Shown piece by piece: positions 15,093 through 25,073 of a stretch of 42,632 nucleotides of DNA (position 1 is the stretch's first letter; every line of letters begins with the position of its first letter). The DNA comes from AA29 sp041481445 (GTDB lineage Bacteria > Acidobacteriota > Vicinamibacteria > Fen-336): assembly GCA_041481445.1 (NCBI GenBank), contig JBGPBV010000047.1, positions 1-42,632 on the forward strand, read 5' to 3'. The translations under genes were made by a program, and so were the position numbers. The notes beneath the pieces were generated by a model. The model was not told the origin of the DNA. It saw only the letters and a list, made by a program, of their open reading frames with translations, and did no database searches.

Positions 15093-17924
15093 ATGCGCCG
15101 ACATCTCTCCCTTCTCGTCGTCGGGCTTCTCGCTGCCGGCCCGGGCGCGACGATCGCCGCCGCCCAGTCCGAGTCGGGGGGCGCCTCCCTCGAGGGCGAG
15201 GTCCACGGCCCCGACGGCAAGGCCGTCCGCAACGCCAGCGTCCGGATCACCGCGACTGCCACCGGTTATTCGCGCACGGTCGTCACGCGCGCGGACGGCA
15301 GTTTCGTCGCGCCCCTGTTGCCCGTCGGCCGCTATGCGGTCGAAGTCACGGCCAGCGGGTTCGTGGCGACCAAGCGCGACGACGTCCTGCTGCGCGTGGG
15401 CACGACCTACTCCGTCGGCATCGACCTCAAGGCTGTCACCGGCGAGCAGATCACGGTCTCGAACGAGGCGGGCCTGATCGACCAGGCCGACCCCGCGGGA
15501 AGCCTGACCATCGATCCGCGCTCCATCTCCGACCTGCCCGCGCGGGGCCGGAACTTCCCCGACTTCATCCTGCTCACTCCCTCGGTCATCCAGGAATCGG
15601 ATCGATCCGGCCTCGTCATCTCCGGCCAGCGGTCGATCAACTCCAACATCTCGATCGACGGCGCGGACTTCAACGACCCCCTGCAGGGCAACCAGCGCGG
15701 CGGCAACGAGGGCGTCTTCTTCTTCCCCCAGGCCGCGGTCGAGGAGTTCCAGGTGGTGCGCGCCGGCGCCACCGCCAGCGTCGGCCGGACGACCGCGGGC
15801 TTCGTCAACGTCGTGACGAAGTCGGGCACGAACGCACTCCACGGCGAGCTCTTCTACTTCAACCGCAACCGCCACCTCACCTCCGCCGACGCCTTCGACC
15901 GCTCGCTGGACAACCAGCAGAACCAGTTCGGCGGCGCCGTCGGCGGACCGATCGCCGCCGACAAGGCCCACTTCTTCGTCGCCGCCGAGCAGAACTTCCT
16001 GCGCGTCCCGTTCGTGACGGACTTCCAGGCGCAGCCGGCCGGAGTCGTCGTGCCCCCCGCGCTGGCCGCCCTCGAGGGCGAGCACCATGGGACCAACAAC
16101 CCGACGGCGGTGTTCGCGCGCCTCGACGTGGGGCTCTCCCCGGCCCACCGGCTCAACGTCCAGTACACCTATTCGCGGCTGCACGGCGAGAACTTCAACT
16201 TCGACTCCCCGCCGATCGACCAGGCCGAGGAGACGAACTACCTGCGGACGACCGAGAGCCATGGCGGCAAGGCCACGCTGGCGTCGATGCTCGGAACCAC
16301 CCTGTTGAACGAGCTCACTGCGCAGTTCGGGACCGACAACCGCCTGGAGCAGCCGAACCTGAGCCAGCCCCTGATCGCGATCGCCGGCTTCGGGACGATC
16401 GGCGGCGACGCCGCGCGGCCCCGCGTGTTCGAGGCCACCCGCTACCAGGTCGCGGACAACCTCAACGTCATGCTGGAGAGGCACCGGCTGCGCGTCGGGT
16501 TCGACCTCAACCTCACCCCCGCCCGCCAGAAGCGCGAGAGCAACATCCAGGGCCGCTACGACTTCAGCTCGCTGGCCGACTACGAGGCGGTCAGGATCAA
16601 CCGCTATCGCCAGACTCTCCCCGCCTTCGACGCCGGCGACCTGTTCTACGAGGCAACCCAGCGCGAGCTGGGCTTCTACGCCCAGGACCGGGCCACGTTC
16701 GGGGCGATGACCGTCGACGCGGGCCTGCGCTGGGACGGGCAGTGGAACCCGGCGGCGCCGCGGCCCAACCCCGCGGTTCCCCCGACCGCCAAGATCCCGG
16801 ACGACCTCTCGATGTGGCAGCCGCGGCTCGGCCTGGCCTGGTCGCCCGGGGGCCGGGGACGCACCGTCGCTCGCGCGACCGCCGGGATCTACGCGGCCCG
16901 CACGCCCGCGAACCTCTTCCAGCGCGTCTTCACCGACAACGGCATCGCGACGGCGGCCGTCGACAGCCGGTTCGACCGGTCGGTCCTGGGGTACCTCACG
17001 TTCCCGAACGCGCTCCAGGTGCTGCCGCCGGGGGTCAAGGTGGCCCCGCCCCAGGTCGTCGGGTTCGACCCGGATTTCGAGAACCCGCGCGCGAAGCAGC
17101 TCTCCGCCGGGGTCGAGCACCAGATCGGCAAGGCCGTCGCCGCCTCCCTCAACTACGTCCACATCTCGACCGACCACCTGCAGCGCCGGCTGGACCGGAA
17201 CCTCTTCGCCCCCACGATCGACGCGACGGGCATGCCGATCTTTCCCAAGACGAGGCCGGATCCGACCATCGCCAACCTCTCCATCAACGAGTCGACCGCC
17301 AAGTCCCGCTACGACGCGGTGGTGACGAGCGTGCAGGCCCGCTATGGCCGCCTGAACGCGCAGGCCACCTACACGCTGGCCTGGAACAAGGACGACGACT
17401 CGAACGAGCGGACCTTCAACCGCGAGACCGCCCTCAACCCGTTCGACGTCTCCCCGGAGTGGGCGTGGTCGAAGCAGGACGCACGGCACAGCGTCAGCCT
17501 GAGCGGGGTGGCGGACCTGCCCTGGGGTGTCGCTTTCGGCATGGTTCTCCTCGCGCGGTCGGCCCTGCCCTACACCGCGGTGATCGGCTTCGACACGCAG
17601 AACGACGGGAACGACGTCAACGACCGCGCCATCATCGACGGACACGTCTCCGGGCGCGATGCCTTCCGGCAGCCCTCGTTCTTCGACCTCGACCTCCGGC
17701 TCGTGAAGGGGATCCGCTTCGGCAAGTCCAATCGGCTCGACCTCATCGCCGAGCTGTTCAACGCGACGGGCGCGGCCAACAAGAACTTCGGGGCCGACGC
17801 GGTCAGCAACTTCGGCACGCCCCAGGCGCCGGTCGCCACCGCGGGACAGCCGCTGTTCGCGCCGACCACGGCGCGCTACGGCGGACCGCGGCAGCTGCAG
17901 CTCGGCGCGCGTTTCAGCTTCTGA
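15093..17924 (+). CDS. Oar-type TonB-dependent receptor (carboxypeptidase-regulatory-like domain)
   Basis: This 943-residue outer-membrane receptor starts with a signal peptide (MRRHLSLLVVGLLAAG). A carboxypeptidase-regulatory-like beta-sandwich follows at about residues 30-115, recognisable by GEVHGPDGKAVRNASV and DGSFVAPLLPVGRYAVEV. The plug domain (to about residue 270) contains the family-typical NISIDGADFND and TTAGFVNVVTKSGTNALHG segments, and the rest is the beta-barrel. The final residue is Phe (GARFSF), the outer-membrane insertion signal. I chose ATG 15093 because GGAGG lies 7 nt upstream; ATG 15060 has none. Oar-type receptors are expanded in acidobacteria. The cargo is unknown, but flanking phosphoesterase and PstS-like genes suggest a phosphorus compound. 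Confidence 0.88.
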   Translation: MRRHLSLLVVGLLAAGPGATIAAAQSESGGASLEGEVHGPDGKAVRNASVRITATATGYSRTVVTRADGSFVAPLLPVGRYAVEVTASGFVATKRDDVLLRVGTTYSVGIDLKAVTGEQITVSNEAGLIDQADPAGSLTIDPRSISDLPARGRNFPDFILLTPSVIQESDRSGLVISGQRSINSNISIDGADFNDPLQGNQRGGNEGVFFFPQAAVEEFQVVRAGATASVGRTTAGFVNVVTKSGTNALHGELFYFNRNRHLTSADAFDRSLDNQQNQFGGAVGGPIAADKAHFFVAAEQNFLRVPFVTDFQAQPAGVVVPPALAALEGEHHGTNNPTAVFARLDVGLSPAHRLNVQYTYSRLHGENFNFDSPPIDQAEETNYLRTTESHGGKATLASMLGTTLLNELTAQFGTDNRLEQPNLSQPLIAIAGFGTIGGDAARPRVFEATRYQVADNLNVMLERHRLRVGFDLNLTPARQKRESNIQGRYDFSSLADYEAVRINRYRQTLPAFDAGDLFYEATQRELGFYAQDRATFGAMTVDAGLRWDGQWNPAAPRPNPAVPPTAKIPDDLSMWQPRLGLAWSPGGRGRTVARATAGIYAARTPANLFQRVFTDNGIATAAVDSRFDRSVLGYLTFPNALQVLPPGVKVAPPQVVGFDPDFENPRAKQLSAGVEHQIGKAVAASLNYVHISTDHLQRRLDRNLFAPTIDATGMPIFPKTRPDPTIANLSINESTAKSRYDAVVTSVQARYGRLNAQATYTLAWNKDDDSNERTFNRETALNPFDVSPEWAWSKQDARHSVSLSGVADLPWGVAFGMVLLARSALPYTAVIGFDTQNDGNDVNDRAIIDGHVSGRDAFRQPSFFDLDLRLVKGIRFGKSNRLDLIAELFNATGAANKNFGADAVSNFGTPQAPVATAGQPLFAPTTARYGGPRQLQLGARFSF

Positions 17925-17932
17925 GCCAGCAA

Positions 17933-18397
17933 GTGAGGTTCCTTCGAGGCGTGAAGGCCAGGTCCCTCCCGCTTCTCGCGGCCGGCGCGCTCGTCCTGGC
18001 CGTGATCGGGACGGCCGAGGCCACGGATTCCTTCATGGTCATCGTGAACGCCTCGGTGGTCGGCACGAGCGTGCGCCGGGCCGACCTCGCCGCGGTCTTC
18101 TTGAAGAAGGCCGTCCGGTGGGGCGACGGCTCCCCCGCGAACCCGGTCGATCAGTCCGGCACCTCTCCCGTGCGCAAGGGCTTCTCGGAGACCGTGCTCC
18201 AGATGCCGGTCATGGCGGTGGTGCAGTACTGGGGGAAGCAGCTCGCCTCCCTGGCCGCCTCCATGAGACCGCCGACCGTGAAGGGCTCCGACGATGAGGT
18301 GCTGGTGTACGTCGCGAAGACGAGCGGCGCGGTCGGCTACGTCTCGAGCGGCACCGCCCTGCCCCCCGGCGTGAAGGCGGTCACCATCATCGAATAG
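17933..18397 (+). CDS. small periplasmic PstS-like substrate-binding protein
   Basis: The protein has about 154 residues: a basic start and hydrophobic run (about residues 10-25) forming a signal peptide, then a compact domain of the phosphate-ABC-transporter substrate-binding type (VIVNASVVGTSVRRADLAAVFLKKAVRWGDG, with GAVGYVSSGTAL near the end). Such short proteins cover about half a normal PstS and often stand without ABC components. It begins 8 nt after the receptor stop, so it is probably cotranscribed. The start is uncertain: GTG 17933 (used here) or GTG 17951, neither with a good ribosome binding site. Phosphate binding is inferred from family resemblance. Confidence 0.72.
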   Translation: MRFLRGVKARSLPLLAAGALVLAVIGTAEATDSFMVIVNASVVGTSVRRADLAAVFLKKAVRWGDGSPANPVDQSGTSPVRKGFSETVLQMPVMAVVQYWGKQLASLAASMRPPTVKGSDDEVLVYVAKTSGAVGYVSSGTALPPGVKAVTIIE

Positions 18398-18414
18398 CGG
18401 GCAGCCAGGCTGGG

Positions 18415-19322
18415 CTAGAGCCGCGGCGGGTCCGGGAAGACGTCCGCCGTCACCTCGAGCGGTGTGAACGAGGTCGAGAGCGCGGCCACCGCCTCGCCGA
18501 CCGAGGCGGGCGTCCATCCGCCCTCGCGGTGGATGGTGCGGATCGGCCGCGGGTGCGAGAAGAGCACGATCTCCGCCCCCCGGACCGCGAACACCTGTCC
18601 GGTGACGTCGCGGGCGGCGTCGGACACGAGCCAGGCCACGAGCGGCGCCACCTGCTCGGGGTGGAGGCGCTTGAGGCTCTCGACCCGGGCCCGCTCCTCC
18701 GGGCTCCCCCCGGCGGGGATCGTCTCCGTGATGCGCGTCCAGGCGAACGGGGCCACCGCGTTGGCGCGCACCCCGAAGCGGCGCATGTCGAGGGCGATGG
18801 CGCGGGTCAGGGCCACGACGCCGAGCTTGGCCGCCGCGTAGTTGGCCTGGCCCCGGTTGCCGATGAGCCCCGAGGTCGAGGTGATGTTGACGATGGCCCC
18901 CGATCCCTGGGCGCGGAAGGGCTCGGCCGCCGCCCGCGAGACGTTGAAGGTCCCCTTGAGGTGCACGGCGACCACGTCGTCGAAGTCCCGCTCGGTCATC
19001 TTGTGGAAGATGGCGTCGCGCACGATCCCGGCGTTGTTCACCACGAAATCCAGCCGGCCGAGCTCGTCCCGGGCCTGGGCCACCATGGCCCGCGCGCCGT
19101 CCCAGGAGGTGACGGACTCGTAGCTCGCGGCCGCCCGGCCGCCCGCGCGCCGGATCTCGGCCGCCACCGCGTCCGCCGGCCGCTCCCCGGTGGCCGCGCC
19201 GTCCACGGCCACGCCGGCGTCGTTGACCACGACCGCCGCCCCCTCCGCGGCCAGGGCCAGGGCCAGGGCACGGCCGATCCCCCGTCCGGCCCCGGTCACG
19301 ATGCCGGCCCGGCCGCCGAGCG

Positions 19323-19326
<4 letters not shown>
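18415..19326 (-). CDS. short-chain dehydrogenase/reductase (3-oxoacyl reductase-like)
   Basis: This 303-residue protein is a classical SDR with TGAGRGIG (residues 11-18) for cofactor binding, NNAG at 97-100, Ser around 150-152 and the catalytic Tyr163-x3-Lys167. It resembles the hydroxyacyl-CoA dehydrogenase type, with a C-terminal extension of about 45 residues after the SDR core. The start is a GTG inside the GTGA overlap with the upstream LeuA-like gene, so the two are translationally coupled and probably act in one pathway. The substrate is unknown; a beta-hydroxy or beta-keto acyl compound is a reasonable guess. Confidence 0.83.
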
Positions 19327-20624
<1,298 letters not shown>

Positions 20625-20715
20625 GTTGGCCTCCTCGTGCGTTTCGATCAGGGTGAGCGTATCAGAACGCGACGTCCGGACGGACCGTGCAAGTGATCCG
20701 TGGCCCGCCGTGCCG

Positions 20716-20721
20716 TAGACT
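20716..20721 (+). promoter_or_regulatory. -10-like box (TAGACT) before the first permease gene
   Basis: TAGACT ends 11 nt before ATG 20733, which has no ribosome binding site. It is the same arrangement as at 3521 and 32824, again without a -35 match. Confidence 0.35.
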
Positions 20722-20732
20722 GCCCGCCGCGC

Positions 20733-21944
20733 ATGCCGATCCGCTTCCTCCCCTTCGTCCTCAAGCACCTGCGGAGGAACACCGTCCGCACGGCGAGCAC
20801 GGTGGCGGCGATGGCGCTCTGCATCCTGCTCTTCTGCACGCTCCAGAGCGCGCTGGCGCGGTTCAACCGCGTGATCGACACCCGCAACCCGCGGCGGCTG
20901 GTCACGCGCAACGCCATCACCTTCATGATCCCGATCCCGCCCGCCTTCGGCGCGCAGATCAAGACGGTGCCGGGAGTCCGGCGGGTCGCCATCATGAACG
21001 GCTTCGGGGGCGTCCTGCCCGCCCGCAAGGAAGGAAAGGACGCCGGGGGCGCGACCGACTGGAGCAACGCGTTCCAGAACGTGGCCGTGGACGCCGAGCC
21101 CTACTTCGTCATGAACCCCGAGCTGGCGGTGCCGCCGGACCAGCTCCGCGAGTTCATGAAGGACGCTCACGGGTGCGTGATCGGACGAGAGCTGGCCCGC
21201 CGATTCGGGTGGAAGGTGGGCGACCGCTTCTTCCTGGAGAGCTTCGTGGCCGCGTACCGCAAGCGAAGCGGCCCTTTCGAGTTCGTCATCCGCGGGCTCC
21301 TGGACGCCGACCCGAGGTACCCCGGCACCGAGACCGAGATGATGGTCTTCCACTTCAAGTACCTGAACGAGGCCTTGGGGGGACGAGTATGGGTGATGAC
21401 GTACCTCGTCGAGATCGACGACCCGGCCCGCGCCGGCGAGATCAGCGGCGCCATCGACGCCCTCTTCGAGAACTCCAGCTACCCGACGCTCACCGAGAGC
21501 GAGAAGTCGTTCACGGCCGACTTCATGTCCATGGCCGGCGACCTGGGCGTGCTCATCAACGGCATCGGCCTCACGGTGTGCTTCGCGATCCTGCTCGTGA
21601 CCGCCAACACCATGAGCATGACCGTGCGCGAGAGGCGCACGGAGATCGCGGTCCTCAAGACGCTCGGGTTCACGAGCGCGGAGGTCATGGGGCTCGTGGT
21701 CACGGAGGCGCTCCTGATCGGCGCCGCGGGAGGCGTCCTCGGCGTGGCCGGCACCGCCCTTCTCATCTGGATGCTCGACCACGCGACCGGCACCACCTGG
21801 TTCGGCTTCGCGGGGATGGAGCTCGGTCCCCTCGTCGCCGCCTCCGGCCTCGACCTCGCGATGGCCCTCGGCCTGGCCGCCGGCCTCATGCCCGCCTGGG
21901 GCGCCTACCGGGCCCGGGTGGCCGAGGCGCTGAGGGGCGTCTAG
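20733..21944 (+). CDS. ABC transporter permease, FtsX/MacB/LolE type (first of pair)
   Basis: The 403-residue protein has an N-terminal membrane helix (about residues 20-38), a periplasmic domain of about 220 residues, and three C-terminal helices, the FtsX/MacB permease plan. The conserved cytoplasmic coupling segment is RERRTEIAVLKTLGFTSAEVM. Such permeases drive lipoprotein or lipid extraction, or export powered from the cytoplasmic side, not classic import. It is followed after 2 nt by a second permease. The expected LolD/MacB-type ATPase gene is not adjacent. ATG 20733 was preferred over the GTG at 20700 because a TAGACT box lies between them. Confidence 0.85.
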   Translation: MPIRFLPFVLKHLRRNTVRTASTVAAMALCILLFCTLQSALARFNRVIDTRNPRRLVTRNAITFMIPIPPAFGAQIKTVPGVRRVAIMNGFGGVLPARKEGKDAGGATDWSNAFQNVAVDAEPYFVMNPELAVPPDQLREFMKDAHGCVIGRELARRFGWKVGDRFFLESFVAAYRKRSGPFEFVIRGLLDADPRYPGTETEMMVFHFKYLNEALGGRVWVMTYLVEIDDPARAGEISGAIDALFENSSYPTLTESEKSFTADFMSMAGDLGVLINGIGLTVCFAILLVTANTMSMTVRERRTEIAVLKTLGFTSAEVMGLVVTEALLIGAAGGVLGVAGTALLIWMLDHATGTTWFGFAGMELGPLVAASGLDLAMALGLAAGLMPAWGAYRARVAEALRGV

Positions 21945-21946
21945 CC

Positions 21947-23116
21947 ATGGCCGTCCCCCTGTCCTACAGCCTGCGCAACATCCGCGTGCGCTGGCGTCTC
22001 ACCGTCCTGGCCGTGGTCGGGATCACGCTCGTGGTGGCGGTGTTCGCGGTGCTGATGGCGATGTCGGAGGGGTTCTCCACCGCGCTGCGCTCCAGCGGCC
22101 GGACGGACAACGCGATCATCGTTTCGCGCGGCTCGGCCTCGGAGATGCTGTCCGAGGTCTCGTCCGACGAGCGCAGCCAGATCCTCGCCGACGATCGCCT
22201 GGCCCGCGGCGCGGACGGCCAGGCGCTCTGCTCCTGGGAGTCGGTCATGGTCATGGCCCTGCGCAAGAGGACCGACGGCCGGCGGACCAACGTCACCCTC
22301 CGCGGCGTGCCCCCCCAGGGCTTCGAGGTGCGCGGAGGCATCCGCCTGCGCGCGGGCCGCCGCTTCACGCCCGGCCTGGCCGAGGTGATCGCCGGGCGCC
22401 GGATCCGCGACCGCGTGCGCGGCCTCGAGGTGGGCGACACGCTCCAGTACCGCCGGCGCGACTTCAAGGTCGTCGGCGTGTTCGAGTCGGAAGGGGCCGC
22501 CTTCGAGAGCGAGGTCTGGGGAGACTTCGCGACGATGAACGCCCTCTTCAACCGCCCCCCCGCCTTCAACTCCGTCGTGGTGCGGATGAAGGACCCGGCC
22601 GACATTCCCGCGCTCGACCGGTGGATCCGGTCCCTGCCCGGCTCGTCGCTGCAGGCCGTGCCCGAGCGGCTCTACTACGAGAACCAGGGCGGCCACGTGG
22701 CGATGGTGCTCCGAGCGCTGGCCCGCCTGGTGGCGATCGTCATGGGGGTGGGGGCGGTGTTCGGGGCGATGAACACGATGTACGCGATCGTCGCCGCCCG
22801 CACGCGCGAGATCGGGACGCTCCGGGCCCTGGGCTTCTCGAGGCGGGCGATCCTCGCGTCGTTCGTCGTGGAATCGGCCGCGCTCGCCCTGATCGGGGGT
22901 GCCCTGGGCTGCCTGCTCGCCCTCGGCATGCACGGCTACACTACGGGCGCGTCCAACCTGCAGACGTTCCGCGAGGTCGCGTATGCGTTCCGCATCACGC
23001 CCGCGATCGTGGGCGCGGGGATGGCCTTCGCGCTGGTGATGGGGGTGGCGGGGGGGCTGCTTCCGTCCCTGCGCGCGGCCCGGCTGCCCATCGCGACCGC
23101 GGTGCGGGAAGGATGA
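21947..23116 (+). CDS. ABC transporter permease, FtsX/MacB/LolE type (second of pair)
   Basis: The 389-residue protein has the same plan as its upstream neighbour: helix at about residues 17-38, a large periplasmic domain, then three membrane helices. The coupling segment is ARTREIGTLRALGFSRRAIL. The two permeases probably form a heterodimer, as LolC and LolE do. It starts 2 nt after the previous stop, with no separate ribosome binding site beyond GAGG in the upstream coding end, so translation is likely coupled. The ATPase partner must be encoded elsewhere. Confidence 0.85.
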   Translation: MAVPLSYSLRNIRVRWRLTVLAVVGITLVVAVFAVLMAMSEGFSTALRSSGRTDNAIIVSRGSASEMLSEVSSDERSQILADDRLARGADGQALCSWESVMVMALRKRTDGRRTNVTLRGVPPQGFEVRGGIRLRAGRRFTPGLAEVIAGRRIRDRVRGLEVGDTLQYRRRDFKVVGVFESEGAAFESEVWGDFATMNALFNRPPAFNSVVVRMKDPADIPALDRWIRSLPGSSLQAVPERLYYENQGGHVAMVLRALARLVAIVMGVGAVFGAMNTMYAIVAARTREIGTLRALGFSRRAILASFVVESAALALIGGALGCLLALGMHGYTTGASNLQTFREVAYAFRITPAIVGAGMAFALVMGVAGGLLPSLRAARLPIATAVREG

Positions 23117-23152
23117 CGGTAGGATCGTTCCGGTGATAGCGGAGGAGCTTGT

Positions 23153-24055
23153 ATGCCTCGAACCCTCATCGTGGGCGCCACGGGACACCTGGGTCGGGAG
23201 CTGGTCAAGGCGTGCCAGGAGCGGAGGAGCCAGGTGCACGTCCTGGTTCGGCCGGCCACGCGACGGGATCCCGCGAAGATGAAGCCCCTCGAGGGGGCGG
23301 GCGCGACGATCCACGAGGGGGAGCTCGCGGATTACGACAGCCTGCTCCGAGCCTGCCGGGCCGTCGACGTGGTGATCTCCGCGGTCGGCGGCATGCAGAT
23401 CGGCGAGGAAGGCCCCCTTCTCGAGGCGGCCAAGGAGGCGGGCGTGCAGCGGTTCGTCCCGTCCGATTTCGGTCTCGATCCCGCGGTGACGGGTCCCGGC
23501 TCGTGCGTCCTCTTCGACGCCAAGGCCGCCGTCCAGAGGTCGATCAAGGCGTCCGGGATCCCGTACACCTTCATCCACTCGAACGGCTTCTTCACCTACT
23601 GGGCCTTCACCCTGGGCGACCTGACCCGGCTCGGCGGGCCGCTTCCGCCCCCGGAGGTCAACGTCTACGGTGACGGCAACGTCGTGGGGGCGCTGACGAG
23701 CCTCCCCGACGTCGCCCGGGTGACGGTGCGCGCCGCCCACGATCCCCTTCTGCGGAACAAGGAGATCCGCATCACGGCGAACACGATCACGCAGAACTTC
23801 CTCATCGCCCTCTGGCAGACGACGAGCGCCCGGACGGTGCAGCGGACGAGCGTGCCCGAGCACGAGCTGGAGACGATCATCGCCGGCGCGACCGCGCCCG
23901 AGCAGGCGATGGCGCTCATCGGCTCGCAGCTCCACCGCTCGATGTGGATCCGGGGAGACAGCGTCAAGCGCGTCCCGACCGCGCTGGAGGCCACCGAGGT
24001 CTACCCGGACATCGAGTTCCAGACCATCGAGCAGGCCCTCGCGCAACTGGTCTGA
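23153..24055 (+). CDS. NmrA/isoflavone-reductase-like NAD(P)-binding protein
   Basis: This 300-residue atypical SDR has the nucleotide-binding motif VGATGHLG (Gly8, Gly11, Gly14), the family segment RFVPSDFG (residues 100-107) and the lysine at 124 (DAKAAV) that is catalytic in plant isoflavone and phenylcoumaran reductases. These enzymes reduce aromatic or phenylpropanoid compounds with NADPH; some relatives are only redox sensors. GGAGGAG lies 5-7 nt before ATG 23153. It is 36 nt after the permease pair and could share a transcript. The substrate is unknown. Confidence 0.82.
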   Translation: MPRTLIVGATGHLGRELVKACQERRSQVHVLVRPATRRDPAKMKPLEGAGATIHEGELADYDSLLRACRAVDVVISAVGGMQIGEEGPLLEAAKEAGVQRFVPSDFGLDPAVTGPGSCVLFDAKAAVQRSIKASGIPYTFIHSNGFFTYWAFTLGDLTRLGGPLPPPEVNVYGDGNVVGALTSLPDVARVTVRAAHDPLLRNKEIRITANTITQNFLIALWQTTSARTVQRTSVPEHELETIIAGATAPEQAMALIGSQLHRSMWIRGDSVKRVPTALEATEVYPDIEFQTIEQALAQLV

Positions 24056-24091
24056 CCCATGACGATCGACTCCCGCGCGCCCGGGCCGTGA

Positions 24092-24097
24092 CACAAT
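24092..24097 (+). promoter_or_regulatory. -10-like box (CACAAT) that helps decide the start at 24108
   Basis: CACAAT ends 10 nt before ATG 24108. The alternative ATG at 24096 lies inside this box, which is one reason to choose the later start. There is no ribosome binding site. Confidence 0.3.
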
Positions 24098-24107
24098 GCG
24101 GGCCCAC

Positions 24108-25067
24108 ATGTGCCCTCCCGGCCGGCGGGAATTCCTGGCCGGCATGCTGACGGGCGGCGTCGCGGCCGCGCTCGGGCGCACCGGGCTCTCCGCCGAGCCC
24201 GCCGTCCGGCGGCGCATGACGATCGACCTCATCTGCGGGAACCTCGGGGTGAAGGCCACCCAGCGCGAGGCCATCGACCTGGCCCAGCGGCACGGCTTCG
24301 AGTCGGTGTTCCCGGACGCGGCGGAGTTGGCCCGCCTCTCGGATCCAGAGCTCCAGGAGCTGCGCGCCGACCTGAAGGCCGGCGGGCTCGTCTTCGGGGC
24401 CGCCTTCCTGGGCGTCGACTTCCGCCGGGACGAAGAGACGTTCGCGCGCGGCCTGGCCGAGCTGCCCGCCTACGCAGGGGCCCTCCAGCGCGCGGGCGTG
24501 CGTCGCACCGGCACGTGGCTTCCGCCCAGCTCGGACTCGCTCACGTACCTGCAGCACTTCAAGCAGACCGCGCGCCGGCTGCGCGAGGTGGCCCGCGTCC
24601 TCGGGTGCCACGAGGTGCGGCTCGGCCTCGAGTACGTCGGACCCAAGACGGCCTGGGCCGCGCGCCGGTATCCCTTCCTGCACACGATGGCCGAGACGCG
24701 GGAGCTGATCGCGGAGATCGGCCTCGCCACTGTCGGCCTCGTGCTCGACAGCTGGCACTGGTACCACGCCGGCGACGGCGCGGCGGACATCCAGGCGCTG
24801 CGCAACGAGGACGTGGTGGCCGTCGATCTCAACGACGCGCCGGCGGACGTGCCGAAGGACCAGCAGCGGGACAACGCGCGCGAGCTGCCCCTGGCGACCG
24901 GAGTGATCGACGCGCGGGCCTTCCTGAAGGCCCTGGTCGCGATCGGCTACGACGGGCCGGTCCGCGCGGAGCCGTTCAACGAGGCCGTGCGGAAGATGCC
25001 GCCGGAGGACGCGGTCGCCGCGACCGCCCGGGCCATGAAGAAGGCCTTCGCGCTCCTCGAAGGCTGA
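24108..25067 (+). CDS. Tat-exported sugar phosphate isomerase/epimerase-like protein
   Basis: The 319-residue protein has a twin-arginine signal, GRREFLAGML, then a hydrophobic Ala/Gly stretch to about residue 26. The mature part is a xylose-isomerase-like TIM barrel. Likely metal-site segments are LGLEYVGPK (Glu), LVLDSWHWYH (Asp and His), VAVDLND and PVRAEPFNE (Glu). Related exported proteins in acidobacteria and planctomycetes act on keto-sugars or inositols. ATG 24096 is an alternative start that adds four residues. It converges on the nuclease-helicase gene with a gap of only 6 nt. Confidence 0.8.
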   Translation: MCPPGRREFLAGMLTGGVAAALGRTGLSAEPAVRRRMTIDLICGNLGVKATQREAIDLAQRHGFESVFPDAAELARLSDPELQELRADLKAGGLVFGAAFLGVDFRRDEETFARGLAELPAYAGALQRAGVRRTGTWLPPSSDSLTYLQHFKQTARRLREVARVLGCHEVRLGLEYVGPKTAWAARRYPFLHTMAETRELIAEIGLATVGLVLDSWHWYHAGDGAADIQALRNEDVVAVDLNDAPADVPKDQQRDNARELPLATGVIDARAFLKALVAIGYDGPVRAEPFNEAVRKMPPEDAVAATARAMKKAFALLEG

Positions 25068-25073
25068 TGGTCC

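Noticed and set aside
14931..17645. 904-residue open frame on the minus strand
   Set aside because: It is the antisense shadow of the receptor at 15093-17924, rich in Val/Gly/Arg/Asp repeats without any family motif, as expected in very GC-rich DNA.
21941..24274. 777-residue open frame on the minus strand
   Set aside because: Antisense to the second permease and the NmrA-type gene; composition is His/Arg/Gly-rich shadow sequence.
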